DNA of 42,864 bases from positions 1 through 42,864 of the forward strand of contig DUCM01000008.1 of the NCBI GenBank assembly GCA_012959785.1. Direction: 5' to 3'. A model generated the notes under the pieces. It saw nothing but the letters and a program-made list of their open reading frames with translations. It had not been told where the DNA came from and did not search any database. Below, piece after piece: positions 1 through 7,387 of the stretch. Position 1 is the first letter of the stretch; each line of letters opens with the position of its first letter. The stretch comes from Planctomycetota bacterium. GTDB taxonomy: Bacteria; Planctomycetota; UBA1135; GCA-002686595. A program made the translations under genes and the position numbers.

Positions 1-222
1 CATCAGAATAATGACGATGTTGGGCGCGTCCTCAGGCAGCCGATCTGGGATGACCCGGCGTTGGTGAATGGAATCCTGCAGGCGTGGTTTGGCAATGCTG
101 GCCGAAGGAACCTGGGGAAAAGGCAGCACGGAACCATCTGCGGCCTGTGCGATGACCTTTCCTTCCTGGCAACTTGAGCAGAAGAAGGCGAGGGCGAATC
201 CAATGATGAAGGTCTTGTTCAT
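1..222 (-). CDS. Arylsulfatase (sulfatase family), N-terminal part, cut by window edge
   Basis: The frame runs from an ATG at 220-222 to base 1 without a stop, giving 74 visible residues. It opens with a charged Met-Asn-Lys, a hydrophobic stretch (IIGFALAFF) and a cysteine at residues 15-18 (CSSC), so a lipoprotein or Sec signal is likely. Residues 66-74 read APNIVIILM, which matches the first beta strand of sulfatases just before the DD metal ligands; the ligands and the formylglycine motif lie outside the window. The family hydrolyses sulfate esters, often on algal polysaccharides, in the periplasm. The gene follows the OprB-type porin by 24 nt on the same strand, so uptake and desulfation of sulfated substrates may be coupled. 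The family call rests on one strand motif plus context. Confidence 0.72.
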   Translation of the reverse strand, partial: MNKTFIIGFALAFFCSSCQEGKVIAQAADGSVLPFPQVPSASIAKPRLQDSIHQRRVIPDRLPEDAPNIVIILM

Positions 223-246
223 TTCAAGAATCTTGTAGGTAGTGAA

Positions 247-1596
247 TCAGAATGAGGTGCGTAGCCGCACACCGAAGACGGTTGCCGTCTCCACGGTTTC
301 GAGCAGGGGGTCGAGAATCTGAGCACTCAAAGTCAGTCCGACTGATGGCGCGAGTGCGAAACTGTAGTAGGCCTCCCAGCGTTGGCTGGTGTCGTCAACC
401 AGAAACGAGTCCGTCAGGAGGTTTTCGCGAATCTGCGAACGCGCATATCCGATTCCAAATGTGTCGTCAGGTCGGCCCGAATGGAGCCCGCGGCCCGCGA
501 GTCCCAAACTCAGCGACCATTCGATGGGGTTGGTGTCCCGGTCGGCCAGGCCCGCGCGAGCAAAGAAACCGGTTCCTCGCAGGTCCGTACGGCCATTGGT
601 GACATCGACCCGTTTTCCGGCGGTTTCATCCACAGAGAGGTACTGCCAGATGTTCCAGAAGGCATTCCAACTCTCGGAGTTCGAGGGCACATTGATGGCG
701 CCAGCGTCTACGAACTGCCCCTGGATGTCCGTGAAGTCACCGTCGAAGGCATATTGGAAGGCCAGGTTCATGCCGCCCGGGAGAGCATTGAGCCGATACT
801 GGTTGCGAATGGCTGTCGACCAGGTCAGTCCCTCGTCGAGTTCATCAAAGCCATTGCTGGTGGAGGCATCATTGCTGGTGTAGATCGAGCTGGTCACGGT
901 GATCTCTTCGCTAGGCATCCAGAAAATGCCTGCGCCGGGTGCGCTGTAGGGGTTCATGATCGCAGTGACAGAGGAAGCCAGGAAGGAGTGTGAGAGGAAT
1001 TGGGTATCGCCTCGGCCACCTGCGAATTCGTTGGCGTCGCCGCCCAGAGTGATGATCTTGCCCAGAAAAAATCCTAGCTGCTTTGACAGGAACTGCGTGT
1101 AGCGAAATTCGGTGATGGCCAGTAGTAGGTTCTCCTCTCCATCCGTCTGGGGAAAGAAAAGTACGTCGTTGGCAGCGAGCAGCACGCGGGTGTCGCGATT
1201 CACGGAGCTTCCGTGCTTCGATTCGGTGCGGATTGTGAAGAGTGCTCCGGGGAGGATTCCCATGCGGTCGAGATCAAAGTTGATAGGAATCTCCAACTTG
1301 CCCCCATACTCGCTGGACTGACTCGCTCCGCCACTCGCCACGTTTTGGAGTACCTGTGTCCAAATGACGTCGTAACGGATGCCGGCTTCGGTCAGTTGAT
1401 CGCGCCTGCCCCCCCAGTCTCCACTCAGAAAAGCCCGCTCATCAAGTGCCCCACCATGCTTGCGAAGTGGGAGCAGTCCCTTGCGTTGGGGAGATTGCTC
1501 GGCTTGCGGGGGACTATCGATGGAGTCCATGACCTTCTCCTGCGCCAGGCCCGGGACAGCAAGAAGAGGTAGTAGTATCAGAAACGGCGTGGGCAT
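247..1596 (-). CDS. OprB-family carbohydrate-selective porin
   Basis: 449 aa with a Sec signal peptide (MPTPFLILLPLLAVPGLAQ) and a C-terminus ending in the aromatic outer-membrane signature (VRLRTSF). Features of the OprB family are visible: an early GDWGGRRDQLTEAGI segment, then many alternating-residue strands with glycine/aspartate turns, for example GGDANEFAGG and MNPYSAPGAGIFW. OprB porins form outer-membrane beta barrels that admit sugars and other small solutes. The length fits the family. It is the upstream gene of a likely two-gene unit with the sulfatase (24-nt gap). No clear Shine-Dalgarno is seen, only an A-rich leader. Family confidence is good; the substrate is unknown. Confidence 0.82.
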   Translation of the reverse strand: MPTPFLILLPLLAVPGLAQEKVMDSIDSPPQAEQSPQRKGLLPLRKHGGALDERAFLSGDWGGRRDQLTEAGIRYDVIWTQVLQNVASGGASQSSEYGGKLEIPINFDLDRMGILPGALFTIRTESKHGSSVNRDTRVLLAANDVLFFPQTDGEENLLLAITEFRYTQFLSKQLGFFLGKIITLGGDANEFAGGRGDTQFLSHSFLASSVTAIMNPYSAPGAGIFWMPSEEITVTSSIYTSNDASTSNGFDELDEGLTWSTAIRNQYRLNALPGGMNLAFQYAFDGDFTDIQGQFVDAGAINVPSNSESWNAFWNIWQYLSVDETAGKRVDVTNGRTDLRGTGFFARAGLADRDTNPIEWSLSLGLAGRGLHSGRPDDTFGIGYARSQIRENLLTDSFLVDDTSQRWEAYYSFALAPSVGLTLSAQILDPLLETVETATVFGVRLRTSF

Positions 1597-1854
1597 TTTT
1601 GCTTTCTTGTTGGCGTTCTTGGCAGCGACTTCGATTGCTGAAGTGCGGGCTCCCGTAGTTTAGCGATGTGGTCGGGGGGAGGTTGTCGGCACCCTGTATG
1701 TTGCATGGATCCGGGGGAATCTGATTGTTGATTGTGATGGAACTCCACCAGGCTTGGATCATCAACGAATTTGTAATCTCGGCCCAAGGGCTGTTCTGGG
1801 AGTGGTGGGCATCAGAATCAGCCGCTGATCTGCCCCGCGAGTAATCATGCGACC

Positions 1855-2060
1855 TCAAGCCTTGAAGATCAGGCTGTGTCCTGCCTGCGCACTGACCCTC
1901 TCCGCGCGCCGCCGAGGGTGCGATCGAGGAGTAGTCGGTGACGCCGCCCCGGACCTCTTGCTGAAACTGCAGACGCGCGTGCTCTTCGGAGTGGGGGCCC
2001 AGGACGTATTCGCTCTTCGATCTAGTGGCGGGGGGCTCGTGAATCCGGGAGGGTCCAACG
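1855..2060 (-). pseudogene. Possible remnant of a SAM-dependent methyltransferase inside the 1597-2141 spacer
   Basis: The 545-bp spacer between the porin and the glycosyltransferase has no convincing intact gene. On the minus strand around 2025-1940 the translation SEYVLGPHSEEHARLQFQ resembles the N-terminus of class I methyltransferases that begin with a YVLG..EEEx.RL.xQ pattern. About 60 nt further, in another frame, RVSAQAGHSLIFKA then stop resembles the end of such a protein. No SAM-binding glycine loop lies between them. One reading is a methyltransferase gene that lost its middle. The match is short and could be chance. Confidence 0.2.
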
Positions 2061-2141
2061 AGATTAATTGCTTTTTCGTTTCCTGAAAGCTCACATGAAC
2101 CATCGCCATGGCGGTAGCATAGGAAGCTTGTCCGGAAGGAG

Positions 2142-4025
2142 ATGACCAACAGCACGCCTCACGACGATTCCGGGGCCGAATTCGTACCCCTGGAGGGCGA
2201 GGAGCCGGTTCCCAACAAGGTAGTAGCACCTCTGGAGGCGCCCGGGCAGAGAACTACACCCCGGCCCACGCGGCCGCTGACCGATCGCCAGGTGCCGCTG
2301 CCCGAGCCGCCGCACGAGGGAGAGATCGAGGTCAGCTGGGAGACGGCCGAGCACGAGCCTGGCTTCATCGAGCGTCACGAACGCCTGTTGGTGGTCTCGA
2401 TGATGTTCATCGGCGTGCTCATTCGGGTGCTGCCAATCCTCTGGGGTTCGGTCTACTTCGACGCTCAGCAGACGGTCCTGCATCCGGACGAGCCCAAGCT
2501 CGTGCGCCCCCTCGATGACTTTCCGGGCTCGCTCTCGACCTACCACGACTACCGCTATCCGTCGCTGTTGCCGTTCGCCTACGGTGCACTTTGGGTTCCC
2601 TTCAGCGAGGTGTTCGACCTGCGTGACCCCGAGTCGAGCATCCCCGGAAGCGAGAGCTACGAAGCTGCGCAAGTCTTCGGTCGCGCGCTCAATGTCTTGA
2701 TCTTCGGACTCGGTGGCTTGCTTGCGATCTGGGCCTTCACACGTCGCTGCTTCGGGGCTGGTCCAGCGCTGCTCGCGGTGGCTGCTGCCAACGTTATGGG
2801 GAGGCCGGTGACGTCCACGGCGATGGTCTCTCCGGACATACCCGCGGCGGTGCTGCTGTTCTTGATCTTCTACCTGCTCGCGCGCGCCGAGGGGCAACCG
2901 CGATTTACGGTCAAGGCGATGCTAGGTGTGGGCTTCGCGCTCGGCGCGGCGGCGGCCACCAAGTACACCTCGGGAATCGGCGCGTTGGGCGTGGTGCTGG
3001 TGCTAGGCCACGCGTGGAAGCGCAGTCAGCTTGAAGTGCGCGAGGCGTTGCGCCTGCTGTTGGTCACGGCAGCTGCTGCACTCACGAGTTTCCTGATGTT
3101 CGTTCCGGGTGTGCTGTACGACACGCAGAACTTCATCGGCTCACTTGCCTATGAGTTCCGCAGCAAGCTGCAGCTCGCCCAGACCGACTCCTCACACCTG
3201 TTGCGCGCGATCGAGGCCAACTTCCCGCTCTGGTTGGTGGCCGTCGCGTTGCTCGGTGTCGCGGTCTCGTCGGCGATGCTGCGCGAACACTCGGCTCGCA
3301 AGAGCTTCGTGCTGCCCGCTGCAGGACTCTCCCTGGCCGTGTACTTCCTGGTGTCTCTGCAGTCCTTCCGAGCGGACTACGCGATTCCCTTCTTTCCCTT
3401 CGTCGCGATGTTCGCCGGTGTCGGGTTCTGGAAGGTCCTGCAGCTGCCGACGCGCGCTGTGGGGTTGGTGGCGGTGAGCTGCCTGATGCTCTTCGGTATG
3501 CTGCAATCGACGCACTGGTGCCTCCAGCGCTACAGCGGAGATACGCGCTACCGCATCGATGCCTGGATCACCGAGAACTTGCCGCCGGGGCCGCTCGGCT
3601 CGGCGCCCTCGCCCACCGCTCGCAATTCGGGCGCCAAGGCACCCGAGGGTTACCAGTACATCGGGGTCCACGGCCGCCCCAAGTTCATCGTGATGTTTCA
3701 GCGACGCGCGGAGAAGGCGCTCGAGGCCATCGCCGATCCCGAGAACGCACATCAGCGGATGGTGACCTACTGGGGCGCCGAACGCGCGGCCAGGGAGTTC
3801 TCCTGGGAGCCGGGCAAGCGTCGCCTGGGGCTGCTGCGCGAGCGCGACCTGCGCTTCTACGAGGATGTGATGCTCGGGATGCGGCGTCACTTCATGTACG
3901 ACCTGATCAAGGAGTTCGAGCCGGTCGACGCGCCGCTCGACCTGCCCGGGCGATGGTGCGCGGTGTATGCACGCCATGACATCAGTAGCCACTTCCTGGA
4001 GGTCGAGGCCGGCCCTCAGGAGTGA
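2142..4025 (+). CDS. Glycosyltransferase family 39-like membrane protein (GT-C fold)
   Basis: 627 aa. Residues 1-82 are a proline-rich, hydrophilic cytoplasmic tail, followed by about ten hydrophobic membrane segments from residue 83 and a soluble C-terminal domain from about residue 465. After the first membrane helix the loop reads LHPDEPKL (D116, E117), the Asp-Glu site expected for GT-C enzymes of the ArnT/PMT type, followed by YHDYRYPSLL. GT39-like enzymes move sugars from polyprenyl-phosphate donors to proteins or lipids on the periplasmic face. The ATG is directly preceded by GGAAGGAG with almost no spacer, and no other in-frame Met occurs before residue 87. Acceptor and donor are unknown. 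Confidence 0.75.
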   Translation: MTNSTPHDDSGAEFVPLEGEEPVPNKVVAPLEAPGQRTTPRPTRPLTDRQVPLPEPPHEGEIEVSWETAEHEPGFIERHERLLVVSMMFIGVLIRVLPILWGSVYFDAQQTVLHPDEPKLVRPLDDFPGSLSTYHDYRYPSLLPFAYGALWVPFSEVFDLRDPESSIPGSESYEAAQVFGRALNVLIFGLGGLLAIWAFTRRCFGAGPALLAVAAANVMGRPVTSTAMVSPDIPAAVLLFLIFYLLARAEGQPRFTVKAMLGVGFALGAAAATKYTSGIGALGVVLVLGHAWKRSQLEVREALRLLLVTAAAALTSFLMFVPGVLYDTQNFIGSLAYEFRSKLQLAQTDSSHLLRAIEANFPLWLVAVALLGVAVSSAMLREHSARKSFVLPAAGLSLAVYFLVSLQSFRADYAIPFFPFVAMFAGVGFWKVLQLPTRAVGLVAVSCLMLFGMLQSTHWCLQRYSGDTRYRIDAWITENLPPGPLGSAPSPTARNSGAKAPEGYQYIGVHGRPKFIVMFQRRAEKALEAIADPENAHQRMVTYWGAERAAREFSWEPGKRRLGLLRERDLRFYEDVMLGMRRHFMYDLIKEFEPVDAPLDLPGRWCAVYARHDISSHFLEVEAGPQE

Positions 4026-4035
4026 GCCCGGGCTG

Positions 4036-4400
4036 CTAGCGTTCGGCTCGCAGCTCGTGTCGCCCGGCTTCCACCTCGACCTGCGGGGCGCCGCCACGGT
4101 CGCCTGCCGCGCGAGTCCAGTGCAGCTCGCCATAGAGGTAGATCTTCGTCCAGGGCCTGGTGCCCGCGGGCGGAAGCTCGATGCTGGCGGAGGTGCCGGC
4201 CGGAACCTCGAGTTGCATGAGCAAGCGCAGCGCGTCGCGCTCGATGTGAACGCGGATCGGGCCCCTTACGGTCCGAGAACAAGATCGTCGTCAAAGCGAC
4301 GCCCGGCACGGGCTTCCGCCGATCGCCTCGGTCCCAAGTGAGCCATCGCTGGCACACCTTTCCCCAAGCATCTCGTCCGTTCGCCGGCGGGCCGCGCGAC
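4036..4400 (-). pseudogene. Frameshifted C-terminal remnant, resembling the end of an alpha-L-rhamnosidase-like enzyme
   Basis: The minus-strand frame ending at 4036 reads GPIRVHIERDALRLLMQLEV, then PAGTSASIELPP, and ends VEAGRHELRAER. This pattern (short strand, 'vPaGTtA-V-LP', then 'V-aG-H') is like the C-terminal beta domain of GH78 rhamnosidases. The frame is closed upstream by a stop near 4291. The neighbouring frame (PGVALTTILFSDRKG) reads smoothly into it if one base is removed from the GGGGCCC run at about 4260, which suggests a frameshift. No catalytic domain is present. It lies just after the glycosyltransferase on the opposite strand. The GH78 link is a pattern judgement only. Confidence 0.3.
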
Positions 4401-4453
4401 ATAGACGGCGGCGTGCCCGACTACAACGCGGGCGTGAGCATCCGCCGCGCGGA

Positions 4454-4783
4454 CTAGAGCTTTCCGGGCAAGGGGTAGTCGAGCTCCTTGTAGAGCTTGT
4501 CCGCCTCTTCGCGGGTCGAAGCGCCGTTCTTCACACCGTTCTCGATGTGGGCCATGGTGTTGGTCATCTGGAGCTACTGGAGCTTCTTGTTTGACTCTTC
4601 ACAGGTCATCTCTCCAGCCGCGCCGAGCTTGTTGACCTCAGCTTCGACGCTGTTGTACTCCTCTTCTGGGACGAGCCTCGGCTTGATCTCGTACTCGTCC
4701 CCCAAGTCCATGGCCTTGCGCTCATCTTTCTTCATCCATGGCCTGACGCATCCTGTTGAGTCTCTTCTCAGCGTCTTCGGCAT
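4454..4783 (-). pseudogene. Out-of-frame continuation of the M56 peptidase repeat tail
   Basis: Downstream of the M56 stop at 4722, a second minus-strand frame continues the same helical repeat: EEEYNSVEAEVNKLGAAGEM then TCEESNKKLQ and a TAG at 4574-4576. The same frame then gives MAHIENGVKNGASTREEADK and LYKEL before ending at 4454. Both pieces match the repeat pattern of the intact protein (EEY..AE.KI..MV..GEV..E.A..RL..MR). The simplest reading is that the M56 protein once carried about eight repeats and that a frameshift near 4722-4745 and a nonsense change removed two. A sequencing or assembly error is the alternative. Confidence 0.6.
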
Positions 4784-6617
4784 TGACCTTGCCCTCGTCG
4801 ACCATGGCTTTGATCTTTTTCTCAGCCGCTTCGTACTCCTCTTTCGTGAAGGTCTTGGACTTCTTGCCTTGCTGGCTACGGTCGCCGGCGATCCTCTCGC
4901 GCATCCTGCTGAGCCTGTGCTCGGCGGCCTCAGCGCTGACCTCGCCGGCCTCGACCATGGCCTTGATCTTGGCTTCGGCGTTCGCGTACTCCATGCGGGC
5001 AGTGGCTCTGGCTGCTGTGTCGCCGCCGGCCTTTAGGCGGGCTTTGATGCCCTTATACCGAGCGTCCGCTGCTTCACGGGTGATCTCGCCGGCTTCGACG
5101 GCGGCCTCGATCCGCTCCTTGGCGCCGGCCCAGTCGAACTTGTCGCTCTTGGCCTCTTCGCCTCCCGTGCCGCGGTCGCTGGCGATCATCCGGCGCATCT
5201 CACCGAGGCGTGTGTCAGCGTCCTCGCGGCTCACTTTGCCCTCTGCGACCATCCCGTCGAGCTTCTTCCTGGTACGCATGTAATCAGAGCGAGTGAAGGT
5301 CCTGGACTCTTCCGTTTGCTCAGCTTGTCTGGCGGCGATCCTTCTCCGAATCACGGCGATCTTTCCGTCTGCGTCCTCACGGCTCATCTCGCCGTTCGCG
5401 ACCATTTCTTCGATGGCGTCGAGGCGAGCTCCGATCTTTTCGCGGAAGGCTCTCCTGTCATCGTTAGCGCCCGGGGCGATCTGCATGCGCAGCTCTCCGA
5501 GCTTGGCCGTCATCTCGTCCTCACTCAGCCATCCAGAGTCGACGGCTTCACGCATCTGTATCGCCATGCGTCCATACTCTTCCCGTGTGATCGTCTCGCC
5601 TGCTGAGTTGTTGACGCAGCCGACCCCTAGGGTCGTGAGCCCGACAGCGACGAGCAGGAGGGCGATGGCGCCAGAGAAGAAGAAGCGGTTGCCGAGGCGG
5701 TTCGCGCTGGTGGCGATTCCGAGGATTCTGGTGATGCGGTTCATGAGAGAGCCTCCGTTGGCTGCGAGGAGAGTGTTTGGGGTGTGCAGCTGAAAAGACT
5801 CCAGCTGGGTGAGCGCTTCGGCGAGGTGTATTCGATCACTCTTGGAGAGGATCGAGATGTCATCACAGCAATATTCACGCTCCTGACGGATCTCTTTCGA
5901 GAGCCACCAGGTGATCGGGTGGAAGAAGAGGATGGACTCGATGATGCACTGAACCAAGTTCAGGATGTGGTCACGGCGGCGAATGTGTGCGAGCTCATGG
6001 GTGAGGATCAACCTGAGCTGGTCTGGGGTGAGGGCGGTGAAGGTGGAGACGGGGACGAGGATCACAGGGGCGATCCAGCCCACGAGCATTGGAGTTTCCG
6101 CGAGGGAGCTCTGCAGGAAGCGGACGGCCTTTTTGATCCCGAGTTCTCGCTTGAGTGAGAGAAAGAGGTTCTCCCATTCGGGGGTGGGTCGCGAGACCGA
6201 CGTCGTCTTGAGTCGGCGCGTCCACATCCATTGCCTGGTGAAGCGGATGGACATGAAGAGCACCCCGAAGCTCCAGCACCAGGCCGCGGCGGCAGACACG
6301 TTGAGCGCGGCGCTCGGGGCGAGGGGCAGGGCATTGAAGAGTGTGGTCTGGAGCTCCCACGCCAAGGCCGAGGTGGTGGCTGCGGCCGTGTGCAGCAGCC
6401 AGAGGAATGTTCCGACAAAGGAGAGGAAGGAGACCAACATCGCGCCTGAGGCGACGAGGTAGCGCGAAGAGGACTTGTGCCGCGGCAGCGCGTCCAGGAG
6501 GACGGCGGTCAAGAGGCCGATGAGCACGCCCTGCCAGAGGAAGTGGATCACGGTCCATCCGAGCGCCGACCAGGTCGAGGTGACTGATGAGGAGAGGAGG
6601 TCGAAGTTGAACATCAC
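4722..6617 (-). CDS. M56 (BlaR1-type) membrane metallopeptidase with C-terminal helical repeats
   Basis: 631 aa. Membrane helices lie in the N-terminal 125 residues, followed by a cytoplasmic protease region with the zinc motif HELAH (residues 207-211) and a downstream EREYCCDD, where E248 is the likely third ligand. A further hydrophobic segment lies at about 308-335 (FFFSGAIALLLVAVGL). M56 proteases such as BlaR1 cleave or inactivate a BlaI-type repressor after an external signal. The usual penicillin-binding sensor is absent; instead residues 340-631 hold about six copies of a roughly 40-residue helical hairpin repeat (KIKAMVDEGKVNAEDAEKRL). The start overlaps the stop of the BlaI-like gene by 4 nt, so the two are translationally coupled. 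The tail continues out of frame beyond the stop. Confidence 0.85.
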   Translation of the reverse strand: MMFNFDLLSSSVTSTWSALGWTVIHFLWQGVLIGLLTAVLLDALPRHKSSSRYLVASGAMLVSFLSFVGTFLWLLHTAAATTSALAWELQTTLFNALPLAPSAALNVSAAAAWCWSFGVLFMSIRFTRQWMWTRRLKTTSVSRPTPEWENLFLSLKRELGIKKAVRFLQSSLAETPMLVGWIAPVILVPVSTFTALTPDQLRLILTHELAHIRRRDHILNLVQCIIESILFFHPITWWLSKEIRQEREYCCDDISILSKSDRIHLAEALTQLESFQLHTPNTLLAANGGSLMNRITRILGIATSANRLGNRFFFSGAIALLLVAVGLTTLGVGCVNNSAGETITREEYGRMAIQMREAVDSGWLSEDEMTAKLGELRMQIAPGANDDRRAFREKIGARLDAIEEMVANGEMSREDADGKIAVIRRRIAARQAEQTEESRTFTRSDYMRTRKKLDGMVAEGKVSREDADTRLGEMRRMIASDRGTGGEEAKSDKFDWAGAKERIEAAVEAGEITREAADARYKGIKARLKAGGDTAARATARMEYANAEAKIKAMVEAGEVSAEAAEHRLSRMRERIAGDRSQQGKKSKTFTKEEYEAAEKKIKAMVDEGKVNAEDAEKRLNRMRQAMDEER

Positions 6618-7018
6618 AGAGACTCCCCTTCGAGCTTGTCCAAGAGGGCGCGGATCTCGCGCAGCTCTTTTGGAGTGGACCTGCTGGTCGAGAGCGCTTG
6701 CAGCGCGAGGTTGCCTGCCGAGCCAGCGAAGGCGCGGTCCACGAGATCACGCAACATCACATGCTGGGTCTGATGCTGGGGCTGGGCTGCAGAGAAGACC
6801 TGCGGGCGAATAGAGGTGTCACGATTGAGGAGCCCCTTCTCGGTCATGATCTGCATGAACTTCAGGACCGTCGTGTAGCCGATGGTCTCCTTCTGGCTCA
6901 TGAGGTCATAGACCTCACGCACGGTCTTGGGACCGTGCTCCCAGATGACGCTGAGGATCTTGACCTCGGAGTCGGTGGGCTTGCGACCGTTGCTTCGGTT
7001 GGACATGGCCAGGAGCAT
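6614..7018 (-). CDS. BlaI/MecI-family transcriptional repressor
   Basis: 134 aa, the normal family length. The N-terminal winged helix is clear: PTDSEVKILSVIWEHGPKTV, then REVYDLMSQKETIGYTTVLK, with the wing before LNRDTSIRPQVFSA; the C-terminal helices (LREIRALLDKLEGE) form the dimerisation part. BlaI-type repressors bind dyads in their own promoter and are inactivated by the partner M56 protease, whose gene starts inside the stop codon of this one. Two starts are possible (7018, or an internal ATG at 7006). Neither has a Shine-Dalgarno, and the inverted repeat at 7021-7063 lies directly upstream, so the transcript may be nearly leaderless. The signal and regulon are unknown. Confidence 0.87.
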   Translation of the reverse strand: MLLAMSNRSNGRKPTDSEVKILSVIWEHGPKTVREVYDLMSQKETIGYTTVLKFMQIMTEKGLLNRDTSIRPQVFSAAQPQHQTQHVMLRDLVDRAFAGSAGNLALQALSTSRSTPKELREIRALLDKLEGESL

Positions 7019-7020
7019 AC

Positions 7021-7063
7021 ACGAAAGAATTCGTGCCCTCGGGGATGGTACGAATTCTTTCGT
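7021..7063. promoter_or_regulatory. Perfect inverted repeat, candidate BlaI-type operator
   Basis: ACGAAAGAATTCGT at 7021-7034 is repeated as its exact reverse complement, ACGAATTCTTTCGT, at 7050-7063, with a 15-nt spacer. The dyad starts 3 nt upstream of the longest blaI-like reading frame, where a repressor would block initiation. Known BlaI/MecI operators are dyads of similar size, but with different bases (TACA/TGTA cores). Each arm contains a GAATTC palindrome, so each could bind one dimer. Confidence 0.6.
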
Positions 7064-7208
7064 AAACCTCTGCGGGCCTCAGATTCCCTGGTGTTCGAGC
7101 CATCTCCGCCGCAGTCGGGGTTCGGGTTCGAGGGGTGGTGAGAAGATCAAGAACGCGGTCGCGATGAAGCCCCGTGGTGGGGGAGACATGCCCGGCGCCC
7201 GGTAGGTG

Positions 7209-7357
7209 GAGGGCCGGCCCTCAGGTGTTTCGAAGGCCCCGCCTCGGGCCGGAAGAAGCCCCTTTGGGGCCCGAGAGGCCCGCCAGACCCCGGCTCCTAC
7301 CAGGAAGTTGCTTTTTGGTCAGGTCTCACCGCGCCTGACTCCGATGTGGGTGAGACC
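7209..7357 (+). promoter_or_regulatory. Hairpin-rich leader region upstream of the repeat protein
   Basis: The 7064-7387 spacer has no gene that I can support. It holds a 14-bp perfect palindrome (GAGGGCCGGCCCTC, 7209-7222), an 8-bp stem (CTCGGGCC 7243-7250 with GGCCCGAG 7268-7275) that competes with an inner stem (GCCCC 7258-7262 with GGGGC 7266-7270), and a 9-bp stem (GGTCTCACC 7322-7330 with GGTGAGACC 7349-7357) ending 30 nt before the chosen start. Some of this is expected by chance in GC-rich DNA. Confidence 0.35.
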
Positions 7358-7387
7358 GCTCCCCTCCTCGCACCAAAGCAACCTCCC

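Noticed and set aside
3192..4133. Long minus-strand open frame opposite the GT39-like gene
   Set aside because: Translation is arginine/histidine-rich without hydrophobic core; the plus-strand gene has clear membrane segments and catalytic acids.
7081..7140. tRNA-like T-loop (GGGTTCGAGG near 7120)
   Set aside because: No acceptor stem or anticodon arm can be drawn around it.
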